The position numbers and the translations under genes are program-made. Under the pieces are notes generated by a model. That model was not told where the DNA came from. It worked only from the letters and a program-made list of their open reading frames with translations, and did not search any database. A stretch of 64,000 nt of DNA from JAIEOG01 sp964519985 (GTDB taxonomy: Bacteria > Bdellovibrionota > FAC87 > UBA2466): assembly GCA_964519985.1 (NCBI GenBank), contig CAZFMF010000016.1:11047-75046 (forward strand), written 5' to 3'. Positions 16,662 through 25,199 of the stretch are shown here, one piece after another. Numbering within the stretch: position 1 is the first letter of the stretch; each line of letters opens with the position of its first letter.

Positions 16662-17849
16662 ATGTTCGAAATCGTGGAAAAAACAACGGTGCAAGGGGCG
16701 AAAATCAAAGTCATCGGCGTGGGCGGCGGCGGGACGAATGCCATCGCGACCATGATCTCCTTGGGACTCAGTGGCGTGGACTTCGTTGCCGCCAATACGG
16801 ACAATCAGGCATTGGCGACGCATCCGGCACCCTTCCACATTCAGCTCGGCAACGAGTTGACGAAAGGGCTCGGCGCGGGCGCGAATCCGGAGGTCGGTCG
16901 CCAGGCCGCTCTCGAAGACAGCGCGAAGATCGCCGAAATGCTTTACGGCGCGGACATGGTCTTCATCACCGCCGGCATGGGCGGTGGAACGGGAACCGGT
17001 GGCGCGCCGGTCATCGCGAATATCGCCAAAGAAGCCGGAGCGCTCACGGTGGGAGTGGTCACGAAGCCGTTCCATTTCGAAGGCAAGCGCCGCCGGCGCA
17101 ATGCCGACAAAGGAATCGAGGAATTGAAAGCGGCGGTCGACACGTTGATTTGTATTCCGAATCAGCGTTTGCTCTACGTCGCGAACGAAACGACGACCAT
17201 GCTGGATTGCTTCCGCAAGGCCGACGAAGTCTTGTATCAGGCGGTGAAGGGGATCTCGGATTTGATCAATATCCGCGGTCTCATCAACCTTGACTTCGCC
17301 GACGTCCGGGCGGTCATGGCGAATAAAGGATTGGCGCTGATGGGAACGGGCTCCGCCGCCGGTGAAAACCGCGCGATCGAAGCCGCGCGTAAGGCGATCG
17401 CATCGCCCTTGCTCGAAGACGTCTCCATCAACGGCGCCACGGGTATCATCATCAACATCACGGGCGGTACCGACTTGACGCTCTTCGAGGTGAACGAGGC
17501 GAGCTCGCTCATCACCGAAGAAGCCGACGACGATGCCGAAATCATCTTCGGCTCGGTCATCGACGAGTCACTCAAAGACGAAGTGCGCGTCACGGTGATC
17601 GCGACCGGCTTCAACCCGGTAGTGGCGAAGGAAGCTCCGATGGAAGAACGTAAGGTCGAGCCGGAAGTCCCGGCCGTGGCGACTTCCGAGCTGGTCGTGG
17701 CGCAGAGCCAGGGCACGCCGGTGCAGCGTAAAGAGAACATGAATACGGACCTGAAGTCGGCACGACAGCTGGCGCGGGAAATCGGAAAGCGCTTTTTCGA
17801 AAGCGAAGAGTACGATATTCCTACGTTCTTGCGGCGGCAGCACGACTAG
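16662..17849 (+). CDS. ftsZ: Cell division protein FtsZ
   Basis: FtsZ is the tubulin-like GTPase that forms the division ring. The GTP-binding tubulin signature GGGTGTG is at residues 107-113, preceded by GVGGGGTNA (19-27) and followed by NLDFADV. The conserved C-terminal peptide YDIPTFLRRQHD, which binds FtsA and other partners, ends the protein. The ATG at 16662 has GGGAG upstream; an earlier in-frame ATG/TTG would add ten residues without a ribosome site. 395 residues, normal length. It has an unusual RRRRNA stretch at the T5-region (KRRRRNADKGIEEL), still within the family pattern. Confidence 0.98.
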   Translation: MFEIVEKTTVQGAKIKVIGVGGGGTNAIATMISLGLSGVDFVAANTDNQALATHPAPFHIQLGNELTKGLGAGANPEVGRQAALEDSAKIAEMLYGADMVFITAGMGGGTGTGGAPVIANIAKEAGALTVGVVTKPFHFEGKRRRRNADKGIEELKAAVDTLICIPNQRLLYVANETTTMLDCFRKADEVLYQAVKGISDLINIRGLINLDFADVRAVMANKGLALMGTGSAAGENRAIEAARKAIASPLLEDVSINGATGIIINITGGTDLTLFEVNEASSLITEEADDDAEIIFGSVIDESLKDEVRVTVIATGFNPVVAKEAPMEERKVEPEVPAVATSELVVAQSQGTPVQRKENMNTDLKSARQLAREIGKRFFESEEYDIPTFLRRQHD

Positions 17850-17858
17850 AGGAGAACG

Positions 17859-18194
17859 ATGATTCGATTTGTGGCCATGGGAATCGCCGCCGGCCTATTT
17901 GGGCTGGCGGCGACCAGTTTCGCGGGACCGAAGCTGGGGATGAAATCCGAAGAAAAGGTGCGCACGCACGGCCGCAATGTGAGTCCGGGTGGCCGCCCCG
18001 TGGAACGGGGTCCGGGCGTGCTCAGCGCGGAGCAAGAAGATGCCGACGTCGAGGACCTGCGTGAGCTTGAGGCCTCCCTCATCGATCTTCACAGCTTCAA
18101 TACCGATGGAAAAGCGTCATTGAACTCCATGCCATCGACGGGTGAACGCGGAGCACCTAATCTGCCGCGTTCGATGAGTGATGTAGAACCTTAG
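17859..18194 (+). CDS. Small exported protein downstream of ftsZ
   Basis: A 111-residue protein with a signal peptide (MIRFVAMGIAAGLFGLAATSFA, cleavage after SFA) and a short, polar, Gly/Glu/Ser-rich mature part with no recognisable domain. GAGGAGAA precedes the ATG, 9 nt after ftsZ, so it is translated with ftsZ. It ends just before the converging motB gene. Function unknown; possibly lineage-specific. Confidence 0.6.
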   Translation: MIRFVAMGIAAGLFGLAATSFAGPKLGMKSEEKVRTHGRNVSPGGRPVERGPGVLSAEQEDADVEDLRELEASLIDLHSFNTDGKASLNSMPSTGERGAPNLPRSMSDVEP

Positions 18195-18199
18195 AGCGA

Positions 18200-18991
18200 C
18201 TAGTCTTCGATCTGTTCCCAGCTATAGGCTTCGTCTTTTTCATCGTCGACGGTGACGACGAGTTCGACGCGGCGATTGCGCCCGCGACCCTGAACGGTGG
18301 TGTTTTCGGCGATGGGATGAGTGTCCCCGAAGCCGGAGAGCGAGATTTTTTCCGGAACGAACTTCACGCCCTGCACCAAGAACTGCACCACATTGAAGGC
18401 GCGATTGATGGAGAGCTGCCAGTTCGCTTCCGGCGTGTAGGTCGGGGCGGCGTCCGAGTGCCCTTCGACCTGGACCGAATGTCCCATACGCACTAGGCGT
18501 TTGCCGACGGCGTAGAGGAACGGAAGATTGCTGCGCTTGATCCGATCACTGCCCGGCTTAAAGAGCAGGTATTCCCCCAGGCGAATTCGGTAACCTTTTT
18601 CCGAACGAATCACTTCAATGGCGCCGGGGCTCAAAGCCAAGCCGGTGCTCTGTTTGAACAGTCCGCGCAGCTGTTCGGCGATGCGATCCAACTTTTCTTC
18701 CTGATCAAACTTCGACATCTGTCCGGAGCTATCCGCGGCCGGGACGTTGGTGCCATTGTCCGGAGTTTTCTCGAAGGGACTGAACGGCACTCCTTTCAGC
18801 GAAAAGATCCCGCCGGAGGAGTTGAAGGCGCGTTGGATATTCTCCACTGCGTCCTTGTATTTGGTCTTATCCTGCTGGGAGAGCGCGTAGAGCACCGTGA
18901 AGAAGGCGAAGAGCAGGGTGATGAAATCCGCGTAGGAAACCAGCCACCGCTCTAAGTTCTCGTGTTCTTCGTGGTGTTTCTTGCGCGCCAT
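18200..18991 (-). CDS. motB: Flagellar motor stator protein MotB
   Basis: MotB anchors the stator to peptidoglycan and provides the proton-channel aspartate. The N-terminus has the single membrane helix with the essential Asp in SYADFITLLFAFFTVLYALS (Asp22). The C-terminal half is the OmpA-like peptidoglycan-binding domain: VEGHSDAAP...NWQLSINRAFNVVQFL and the RGRNRRVELVV end. Length 263 is normal. It lies 9 nt downstream of motA. Proton-type MotB is assumed from the D in YADF; Na+-type PomB has a similar motif. Confidence 0.95.
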   Translation of the reverse strand: MARKKHHEEHENLERWLVSYADFITLLFAFFTVLYALSQQDKTKYKDAVENIQRAFNSSGGIFSLKGVPFSPFEKTPDNGTNVPAADSSGQMSKFDQEEKLDRIAEQLRGLFKQSTGLALSPGAIEVIRSEKGYRIRLGEYLLFKPGSDRIKRSNLPFLYAVGKRLVRMGHSVQVEGHSDAAPTYTPEANWQLSINRAFNVVQFLVQGVKFVPEKISLSGFGDTHPIAENTTVQGRGRNRRVELVVTVDDEKDEAYSWEQIED

Positions 18992-19000
18992 TTTTCCGCC

Positions 19001-19783
19001 TTATGCTGCTTTCTTGGCTTCCTCGCCACCGTGGCCACCGCCGTGGTCGCCGATCATATTGAGCAACCGATCTTCAATGACGCGAGGGTTGAGGCCTTCT
19101 TGGATACCGCAAAGGGCAATAAAGATGATTTCCATTTCCATCATCTCGGCCTGGCCAATCTTCTTCATCTTGCCGCCCATCGGAATGAGAAAGAGGTTCG
19201 CCGCACCGACACCGTACACGGTTGCTACGAAGGCCACCGCGATGCCGGCTCCCAGTTTGGAGGAGTCGGAAAGGTTCGACATCACGTGAATCAGACCGAG
19301 CACGGCGCCAATGATGCCGATCGTCGGCGAGAATCCGCCGGCGGTCTCGAAAACCTTGGCGATAGCGGCCTTTTCCAATTCGGTATGGTGAATCTGGTCT
19401 TCCATGATGGCTTTTAGGACATTCGGGTCGTAGCCGTCGATAATGTGGCGAAGGTTTTTAGCTAGGAATGGATTTTTGATTTTGGGGATTTGGTTCTCCA
19501 GCGAGAGAATCCCCTCTTTTCGGGCCGAGGCGGCTAGGGCCGCCACTTCTTTTACCAGTGCGCTGTAATCGGGCGCCTTGCCCAGAAACATTTTTTTCAC
19601 GCCGCCAACCGCACCCCTCAATTCCGCCGAGGTGATTGCAAGGAAGGTTGCGCCGGCGGTTCCACCGAACACGATCAGGCCGGCGGTGGCCTGGATGAGT
19701 GAGCCGATATGACCGCCTTCCAGCGCATTGCCGAGCAGAATCGAACCAAGACCCAAGATCACTGCGAACCAATTCATCATCAT
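19001..19783 (-). CDS. motA: Flagellar motor stator protein MotA
   Basis: MotA forms the pentameric ring of the stator around MotB. Four membrane helices are visible (near residues 3-20, 30-50, 145-170, 180-200), with a large cytoplasmic loop between helices 2 and 3 that holds the charged residues contacting FliG. The conserved TIGIIGAVLGLIHVM and AFVATVYGVGAANLFLIPMGGK stretches give the family. GGAGG lies upstream of the ATG triplet; the start overlaps the flbD stop by 4 nt (ATGA). 260 residues. Confidence 0.96.
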   Translation of the reverse strand: MMMNWFAVILGLGSILLGNALEGGHIGSLIQATAGLIVFGGTAGATFLAITSAELRGAVGGVKKMFLGKAPDYSALVKEVAALAASARKEGILSLENQIPKIKNPFLAKNLRHIIDGYDPNVLKAIMEDQIHHTELEKAAIAKVFETAGGFSPTIGIIGAVLGLIHVMSNLSDSSKLGAGIAVAFVATVYGVGAANLFLIPMGGKMKKIGQAEMMEMEIIFIALCGIQEGLNPRVIEDRLLNMIGDHGGGHGGEEAKKAA

Positions 19784-19986
19784 GGCTTCGTTCCTCCCGC
19801 TCCCAAGGTCCCCTTGGTGCGCTGGTAATCATTGAACGCTTCGACGATTTTCTCGAGCGATTCCCGCACGATGAGTTTAAAGCCGGTCGTCAGCGTAATG
19901 AGGGTATCCGGCGTGGTTTCAACGCTCTGGATCCATTCGGCATTCAACATGATGGATTTTCCGTCGAATTTGGTGACCAAGATCAT
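19780..19986 (-). CDS. flbD: Flagellar protein FlbD
   Basis: A 68-residue FlbD-family protein found near flagellar and mot genes; its exact role is not established. The family core is clear: NAEWIQSVETTPDTLITLTTG followed by KLIVRESLEKIVEAF. It is the first gene of the flbD-motA-motB unit on the minus strand. A sigma-28-like promoter lies 19-46 nt upstream of its start. Confidence 0.9.
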   Translation of the reverse strand: MILVTKFDGKSIMLNAEWIQSVETTPDTLITLTTGFKLIVRESLEKIVEAFNDYQRTKGTLGAGGTKP

Positions 19987-20004
19987 AGATGCCCTCAGCT
20001 ATGC

Positions 20005-20032
20005 GTATCGGCGCCGAGGGGGAAAAAGTTTA
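20005..20032 (-). promoter_or_regulatory. Predicted sigma-28 (FliA) promoter for flbD-motA-motB
   Basis: On the minus strand TAAACTTT (20032-20025) is followed by 12 nt and GCCGATAC (20012-20005). The FliA consensus is TAAAGTTT, 11 nt, GCCGATAA, so 7 of 8 positions match in each box and the spacer is one longer. It lies 18 nt from the flbD start, a fitting place for a late flagellar promoter. Inferred, not demonstrated. Confidence 0.7.
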
Positions 20033-20093
20033 GGAAAGGCGCGGAGTTGCGCGCCTAGGAATGACATGGCGAGTCAAGAAAATGGCGGCCGGC

Positions 20094-21107
20094 TTAGAAG
20101 GCCAGGCGGCCGCCGAGCCGAATCAAGTGGGCTTCGCTGGAGTGCGCGATGAACGTGTAGCCCACGAAAAGTTTCCGGCCGAGTTTGAAGAAGGGCACAC
20201 TGTCCCCGATCAGCCAGCTGCGCGGGACCATGAAGTTGATCCCGAACATTGGAATGAAGCCCTGCACGTTCAGCCAGGATTGGGCGCCGGTCAGTAGTTC
20301 GACTTCCAAGACGCGTCCGAACTTCCGCGCAATCGACACGCGGTATTCAAACGCCGGGAAGTATTCCTGCTGCTGGTTTTTATAGAGCATGATCCCTAAG
20401 CCGCCGCCGAGCGTCCAGCGCCGATTGATGCGGTATTCGGGAGCCCAACCCGCGCCGAGGGTGGCGACCAAACCGCCGAGGCTATCGATGATCAACATGC
20501 CCTGGCCTTCAAATTGGCGGAGGAACGCGCGACCCGAGCGACGGGTTTGCGTCGGTCCCTGTTCGACCCAATCCTCCACGCTTTGAACCTTGGTGACGGC
20601 AGCGGTCGCCTTTTCGACGACTTTTCCGCCTTCGCGGATTTTCACTTTAAACTGCTTTTCCGGCGGCAACTTCTTCCACGCGTAGGTGAATTTGTAGACG
20701 TTCTCGCCGACATCCGGAATGCCGAGCTTAATTGTGTATTCGTTCACACTGTCGGTGAGCTTCACCGGTATCGAGAAGCGACCGTCGGTAACTTCCACTG
20801 GCGCGTCGTTGAACAGGAGCTTGTGATTCTCGGCGATTTTCCCGGAGAGAATTAAATTCGGTTCTCCTTTTTCCGGGAAATGCACTTTGCGTCCGCTCTC
20901 GGCATCCCACTCAATCGCCTCTTCCTGAAAAGGCGGGCCTGCTTGTAGCAGCGTCTGCGCTGCGGGAACCGCCGTTTCCGCGGGGGCGGGCGCCGTGGCT
21001 TCCGTACCTTCTGCAGTGGCCGCTGACGCGGCCGCTTCATCCGCACCCTGCGCATTCAAAGCGAAAACTAAAATCAGGGTAGAGACTGCTCGTAGGATAA
21101 TCGTCAT
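20094..21107 (-). CDS. Putative outer-membrane protein, unknown function
   Basis: A 337-residue protein with a signal peptide (about residues 1-21), an Ala/Glu/Pro-rich low-complexity segment (to about 50), a middle beta-rich Ig-like region (EYTIKLGIPDVGENVYKFTYAWKK), and a C-terminal third with alternating hydrophobic strands and many aromatic residues ending in Phe (LIRLGGRLAF), the usual end of an outer-membrane barrel. I do not recognise a named family. It stands alone, upstream of the flagellar motor unit. It resembles a periplasmic-domain-plus-barrel layout. Confidence 0.65.
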   Translation of the reverse strand: MTIILRAVSTLILVFALNAQGADEAAASAATAEGTEATAPAPAETAVPAAQTLLQAGPPFQEEAIEWDAESGRKVHFPEKGEPNLILSGKIAENHKLLFNDAPVEVTDGRFSIPVKLTDSVNEYTIKLGIPDVGENVYKFTYAWKKLPPEKQFKVKIREGGKVVEKATAAVTKVQSVEDWVEQGPTQTRRSGRAFLRQFEGQGMLIIDSLGGLVATLGAGWAPEYRINRRWTLGGGLGIMLYKNQQQEYFPAFEYRVSIARKFGRVLEVELLTGAQSWLNVQGFIPMFGINFMVPRSWLIGDSVPFFKLGRKLFVGYTFIAHSSEAHLIRLGGRLAF

Positions 21108-21238
21108 AGTGTGGAAATTTTACGGGAACATGGCTGAGTTTCTAAGGTTTTTTTTAGAAATTCCATGCTTTCGCGGCTCGAGCGATCGCGGTACCGTTCC
21201 AACGGTAGTCCCGTTTTTTTGACCCGGAGGAATGGATA

Positions 21239-21838
21239 ATGCGCCGCGTATTTTTTTTGGTTTTGGGAATTCTCATTTCGGGCGTCGTTTCCGCCGCCCC
21301 CAAACCCGCCCCCGATTTCGACTTGGTCGACAGTCATGGCAAAAGGCAGTCCTTGGCCAGCAATAAGGAAAAGAAGAAATGGGTCGTATTGGAATGGCTC
21401 AATCACGGATGTCCCTATGTTCGGAAACACTACGATTCCGGCAATATGCAGGCGCTGCAGAAAAAGTATGTTGATCAGGGAGTCGTTTGGTATTCGGTGA
21501 TTTCCTCCGCCCCCGGTAAGCAAGGTAGCGGCACACCGAACGAAATGAATGCCGAATACGCAAAAAACAAGTCGGCGGCTACGGCGGTCTTATTGGATCC
21601 GGACGGCAAGATGGGGCACGCCTACGGCGCGAAGACGACCCCCCACCTCTTTGTGATCAATCCAAAAGGGGAACTGGTTTATCAGGGGGCGATCGACGAT
21701 CAGGCCACTACCGATGTCAAAGACGTGCCCAAGGCGAAGAACTATCTCGCCGCCGCGCTGGACGCCGGGATGGCGGGCAAACCGATTGCGAAGGATACGA
21801 CCAAGCCGTACGGTTGCTCGGTCAAGTACAAGGATTAG
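21239..21838 (+). CDS. Exported thioredoxin-fold (redoxin/AhpC-TSA-like) protein
   Basis: A 199-residue protein with a signal peptide (cleavage near VSAAP) and a peroxiredoxin/redoxin fold: PAPDFDLVDSHGKRQSL, then VVLEWLNHGCPYVRKHY with one active-site Cys in GCPYV where thioredoxins have CXXC, and the cis-Pro region KTTPHLFVINPKGELVY. A second Cys is near the C-terminus (YGCSVKY). The family is known as thioredoxin family/redoxin proteins often exported in Gram-negatives; substrate unknown. It is followed 9 nt later by the cobalamin adenosyltransferase gene. GGAGG ribosome site upstream. Confidence 0.85.
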   Translation: MRRVFFLVLGILISGVVSAAPKPAPDFDLVDSHGKRQSLASNKEKKKWVVLEWLNHGCPYVRKHYDSGNMQALQKKYVDQGVVWYSVISSAPGKQGSGTPNEMNAEYAKNKSAATAVLLDPDGKMGHAYGAKTTPHLFVINPKGELVYQGAIDDQATTDVKDVPKAKNYLAAALDAGMAGKPIAKDTTKPYGCSVKYKD

Positions 21839-21847
21839 CGGGGCGCG

Positions 21848-22399
21848 ATGAAAATCTATACCAAGACCGGGGACAAAGGGACGACCGGCCTGATTGGTGG
21901 GGAGCGGGTGCTGAAAAGTGCCCCCCGCATCGTTGCCTACGGGGAAATCGACGAGCTCAATGCGCTGTTGGGGATCGTGCGGGCGGAATCCTCGCACTCC
22001 CCTTTGCGGGATTCCCTAGGCCAAATTCAATCGGCGCTTTTTACGGTGGGCGCCCAACTGGCTTCTCCGAAAACCGATTCCAAAATTGAGATCATCACTG
22101 CCGCCCACGTGGATTTTTTGGAACGCCAGATTGACGTTATGTCCCAATCCTTGCCCGAATTACGGCAGTTCATCCTTCCGGGCGGAGGCCGAACCGCATC
22201 GTTCTTGCACCTCGCCCGTACCGTGTGCCGTCGCGCCGAACGGGCGATGGTGTCTTTGTCGCAAATGGACGGGGAATCCGTCGATAGTTGGCTAATGATC
22301 TACGTCAATCGCCTATCGGACTATCTCTTCACCATGGCGCGTCTAGCCAATCAATTGGAGTCGATCGAAGACATTCCGTGGAAACCCAAGCATCGCTAA
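21848..22399 (+). CDS. ATP:cob(I)alamin adenosyltransferase (PduO/MMAB type)
   Basis: The enzyme transfers the adenosyl group of ATP to cob(I)alamin, making coenzyme B12. The N-terminal ATP motif YTKTGDKGTTGLIGGERV and the helix VAYGEIDELNALLGIVRAE are diagnostic, as are ILPGGGRTASFLHLARTVCRRAER and the C-terminal YVNRLSDYLFTMAR. Length 183 is standard. It lies between a redoxin and an outer-membrane-like protein and has no other B12 genes near it, so it probably serves salvage or a distant B12 enzyme. Confidence 0.96.
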   Translation: MKIYTKTGDKGTTGLIGGERVLKSAPRIVAYGEIDELNALLGIVRAESSHSPLRDSLGQIQSALFTVGAQLASPKTDSKIEIITAAHVDFLERQIDVMSQSLPELRQFILPGGGRTASFLHLARTVCRRAERAMVSLSQMDGESVDSWLMIYVNRLSDYLFTMARLANQLESIEDIPWKPKHR

Positions 22400-22424
22400 A
22401 GTAGAATAAGTCGGGGGAGATCCT

Positions 22425-23699
22425 ATGAGATTTGCGCCGATCTTGTTTGCGCTTTTGCTGACCACGGTGGTTCACGCCGAGGATAAAGCCTTCGACAAAA
22501 AGATCGGTGCGGCTCGCCAAGCGGCGGCCGACGGAAAACACGCCGATGCCGTAACTCGCTACCAAGCGTTGTTAAAAACGGTTCCGAAAACCGATGCGCG
22601 GGCGGAGATGATTTCCGCCGAATTGATCATGGTTTACTACGCGCAAAAGGACAATCAGAAGACGGCGCGCGAGAGCATCGCGTTCTTACAAAATTTTCCG
22701 CAGTCTCAGTTTGGTTTTAACATTTCGTATATTTTGGCTGCGGCGTACTTCGGAATGGATCGCTACGGCGATGCCTTCACGATATTCGCCGGTTTTCCAT
22801 TTGAAGCGGTTCGCTCGTTGCCCGAAGATTCCAAGAGCAAGGTCTACGAAGTTTTAATTCGCTCGCTGTCCGGCATGAAGGAAGAGCCGGCGAGTCTGGC
22901 TTTGCGCGCCGACGTGAATGGTCTGCTGGTCGGCAGTGACGGCAAGCCGCTCTTGAATGGACCGATCAGCCAGATCGCCACCACGGTAAAAACCGATGAC
23001 GATCTGAATCGTCTGATCGAGCAGACTCCGTCCAGCGAACGGGATCGGATCTACGCCTTGCTCAATCGCCAACCCCCTTCCAGCGGCGCGGAACCCTTCG
23101 TTCCCGTTTTTCACGCCGGCATCGGAATGGCGTCCGACACGATTGTCGATCCCGGGTATGGCCAAATGGTGGGCCAATTGCTGCTGGGAGCGGAGCTACC
23201 CCTCACTCCGGAAGGCTCGGGCATCGGCTTGAAAACAACCATCGATCTCCTCGCGCTGTCGACCAATTTGGCGGGAACCGAAACCACGCAATTGAAAGTC
23301 GATCTTTTCATCAAAGGGCGCATGTTTGGGGACGGAAAGCGCGGTATGTTGATGAACTTGTTGTTCGGCCTCCATTACCGCACGGCCGGGGTCTCCGGCA
23401 CCGCGGTGGGGTTCCGCGATATCTTGGGCGCGTATTTATATCCTGAATTCCGTTATCATTTCAGCCCGGACATGGCGGTTGGCCTCTACGCGCTCTATGC
23501 ACCGTTGGCAAAAATGAAAGGCAAGTTGAGTAGCTTTAACCAGCTCTATGGCTTCGGTTTGGACTTCGGGTTCAAAGGCCTTGGCAATCTGCCGAATGTC
23601 GTCTTTGTCGACTTCGAGCGTTTTCGGTTTCGGGCAACCAACGCGGTTCAAGCCGCGGAAATCATGCGCTTAGGTTTCGGCTACCGCTTGCTCTTTTGA
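22425..23699 (+). CDS. Exported protein with TPR-like N-terminal half and barrel-like C-terminal half
   Basis: A 424-residue protein with a signal peptide (MRFAPILFALLLTTVVHA). Residues about 25-150 look like helical TPR-type repeats (ARQAAADGKHADAVTRYQALL, then GMDRYGDAFTIFAGF). From about residue 225 the sequence switches to alternating beta strands with Gly/aromatic turns and ends LGFGYRLLF, the typical terminal Phe of an outer-membrane barrel. I do not recognise a family. GGGGAG precedes the ATG. The 3' end overlaps the converging hydrolase gene by 30 nt. Confidence 0.65.
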   Translation: MRFAPILFALLLTTVVHAEDKAFDKKIGAARQAAADGKHADAVTRYQALLKTVPKTDARAEMISAELIMVYYAQKDNQKTARESIAFLQNFPQSQFGFNISYILAAAYFGMDRYGDAFTIFAGFPFEAVRSLPEDSKSKVYEVLIRSLSGMKEEPASLALRADVNGLLVGSDGKPLLNGPISQIATTVKTDDDLNRLIEQTPSSERDRIYALLNRQPPSSGAEPFVPVFHAGIGMASDTIVDPGYGQMVGQLLLGAELPLTPEGSGIGLKTTIDLLALSTNLAGTETTQLKVDLFIKGRMFGDGKRGMLMNLLFGLHYRTAGVSGTAVGFRDILGAYLYPEFRYHFSPDMAVGLYALYAPLAKMKGKLSSFNQLYGFGLDFGFKGLGNLPNVVFVDFERFRFRATNAVQAAEIMRLGFGYRLLF

Positions 23700-24539
23700 T
23701 CGCACTGCGGCCGAAGATAACGAAGCTGGAATGCGTTGTTCCAGCCAGCGACAAATCAGGGTAAAAAAATTCTCGTGATCGAGGTCGAGGTGCGGTTCGT
23801 GGAAGCCGCCGGGTAAGTAGTGCAACTCCCGATCTTTCGATCCCAGTCTCTGCAACAATTCAAAACTTCCATCCGGACGCACCACCCGATCGGCGGTGCC
23901 GTGCAAGATCAATGTGGGATTGCGAATCTTGCGACACTGCGTCGGCAAGTCGGCAAACGCATCGAGCACTTCCTTTCCCTGTTGCAGGGTATTGAAACGA
24001 AATGCCAACGGGTCGGTGAGATAGGCTTCCGCGACGGCAGGGTCACGGGAAAGGGCAACGGGGGCACTCGAATGTAGCCGCCAAGTCGGAAGCACTTTGG
24101 CGGCGAGTCGACCGATGCGGATCACCCACGGAGAAAATGTTTCACCCGCCTTATACCCCGGTGCGCTCAGGATCAGGCCTTGGAAGAGCGCGCCGTACTC
24201 CGCGGCGAAATACAGCGCAATTCCACCGCCCATACTGTGTCCCATCACGAAGAGCGGCAGCGGTTCGAGATGGCTGGCAATCCAGTTGTAGACGAGTGCG
24301 ACGTCCGCGACGTAGTCCGAAAAGTGGGCGACCCATTGTCGTTTCCCACCGCTCATCCCGGCTCCGCGCAGATCGAAGCGCACCACTTCCACGCCGATAG
24401 CATTAAGTGCGGCGATGGTCCGAAGGTGCCGCCCGCTGTGCTCGCACATTCCATGGATGTGCAGGACACGGGCTCGGGGGCGTCCGCCCGCGACCTCATG
24501 CCGCCACACGGCGAGATGGCCCAGCGTCATCGGTTCCAT
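23670..24539 (-). CDS. Alpha/beta hydrolase, monoacylglycerol-lipase-like (serine aminopeptidase S33 domain)
   Basis: A cytoplasmic esterase/lipase of the Hydrolase_4 family. The nucleophile elbow FVMGHSMGGGIAL contains the GXSXG Ser, the oxyanion region is HIHGMCEHSGRH near the N-terminus, the catalytic Asp lies in LILHGTADRVV, and the His in YLPGGFHEPHLD. The order matches bacterial monoacylglycerol lipases. 289 residues is usual. The substrate is inferred. Its start lies 30 nt from the start of the divergent DNA glycosylase gene. Confidence 0.9.
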   Translation of the reverse strand: MEPMTLGHLAVWRHEVAGGRPRARVLHIHGMCEHSGRHLRTIAALNAIGVEVVRFDLRGAGMSGGKRQWVAHFSDYVADVALVYNWIASHLEPLPLFVMGHSMGGGIALYFAAEYGALFQGLILSAPGYKAGETFSPWVIRIGRLAAKVLPTWRLHSSAPVALSRDPAVAEAYLTDPLAFRFNTLQQGKEVLDAFADLPTQCRKIRNPTLILHGTADRVVRPDGSFELLQRLGSKDRELHYLPGGFHEPHLDLDHENFFTLICRWLEQRIPASLSSAAVRSKEQAVAET

Positions 24540-24569
24540 ATTCGGAATATAGCAGGTAGTTTACGCGGG

Positions 24570-25199
24570 ATGGAAAGCATTCTCCAAGTGTGGCGGGACG
24601 GCGCCTTGCATCTAAGGGATTCGGATCCGCGCTTGGCCCCGCACATTCTCCGCCTAGGGCCACCGACTTTGAAGCTGACCCGGACGCCATATCGCGCGTT
24701 GGTCGAGAGTATTATCAGTCAGCAAATTTCTCCGCGCGCGGCCGATGGAATCACACGTAAGTTCGTTGATCTCTACGCCGGATTTCCTCGACCCGAAGAC
24801 GTTTTGGCCACTCGGCTCCCGAAACTGCGTTCCGCCGGTTTGTCCCGCGCCAAGGCGCTGTACATCCGGGACCTTTCCGCGCGTTGGGCAGAGTTTCCCC
24901 AGCGTCGTGCGGGTTGGGACAAACTCGAGGACACGGAAATTCTGCGCCGATTGGTCGAGGTCAAAGGGATTGGCGAGTGGACCGCCCATATGTTTCTGAT
25001 GTTCTGCTTGGGACGGCCCGATATTTTACCGGTGGGTGACTACGGGATTCAGCGCGGGTTGCAAACGCTCTTGGATCTTCCCGCGGTTCCCAAACCCAAA
25101 GAGATTCCGACGTTGGTAGCCCATTGGGCCGGCGTGCGTTCGGTGGGCTGCTGGTACCTTTGGCGGGTGCTGGATACGAAGACTACGGCGTCGCCGTAG
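24570..25199 (+). CDS. DNA-3-methyladenine glycosylase II-like (HhH-GPD family)
   Basis: AlkA-type base-excision repair enzyme that removes alkylated bases. The 209-residue protein has the helix-hairpin-helix LVEVKGIGEWTAHMFLMF, followed by LPVGDYGIQRGL with the catalytic Asp. ALVESIISQQISPRAA near the N-terminus is the conserved first helix. I choose the ATG at 24570; the frame is open further upstream, but this lies inside the divergent hydrolase gene. There is no iron-sulfur cluster Cys set, so it is AlkA-like rather than Nth-like. The 3' end overlaps the converging RodZ-like gene by 17 nt. Confidence 0.93.
   Translation: MESILQVWRDGALHLRDSDPRLAPHILRLGPPTLKLTRTPYRALVESIISQQISPRAADGITRKFVDLYAGFPRPEDVLATRLPKLRSAGLSRAKALYIRDLSARWAEFPQRRAGWDKLEDTEILRRLVEVKGIGEWTAHMFLMFCLGRPDILPVGDYGIQRGLQTLLDLPAVPKPKEIPTLVAHWAGVRSVGCWYLWRVLDTKTTASP

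Noticed and set aside
21191..21220. Short hairpin followed by a T7 run upstream of the redoxin gene
   Set aside because: The stem is only 6-7 bp with a tiny loop, and no plus-strand gene ends just before it, so a terminator role is not supported.
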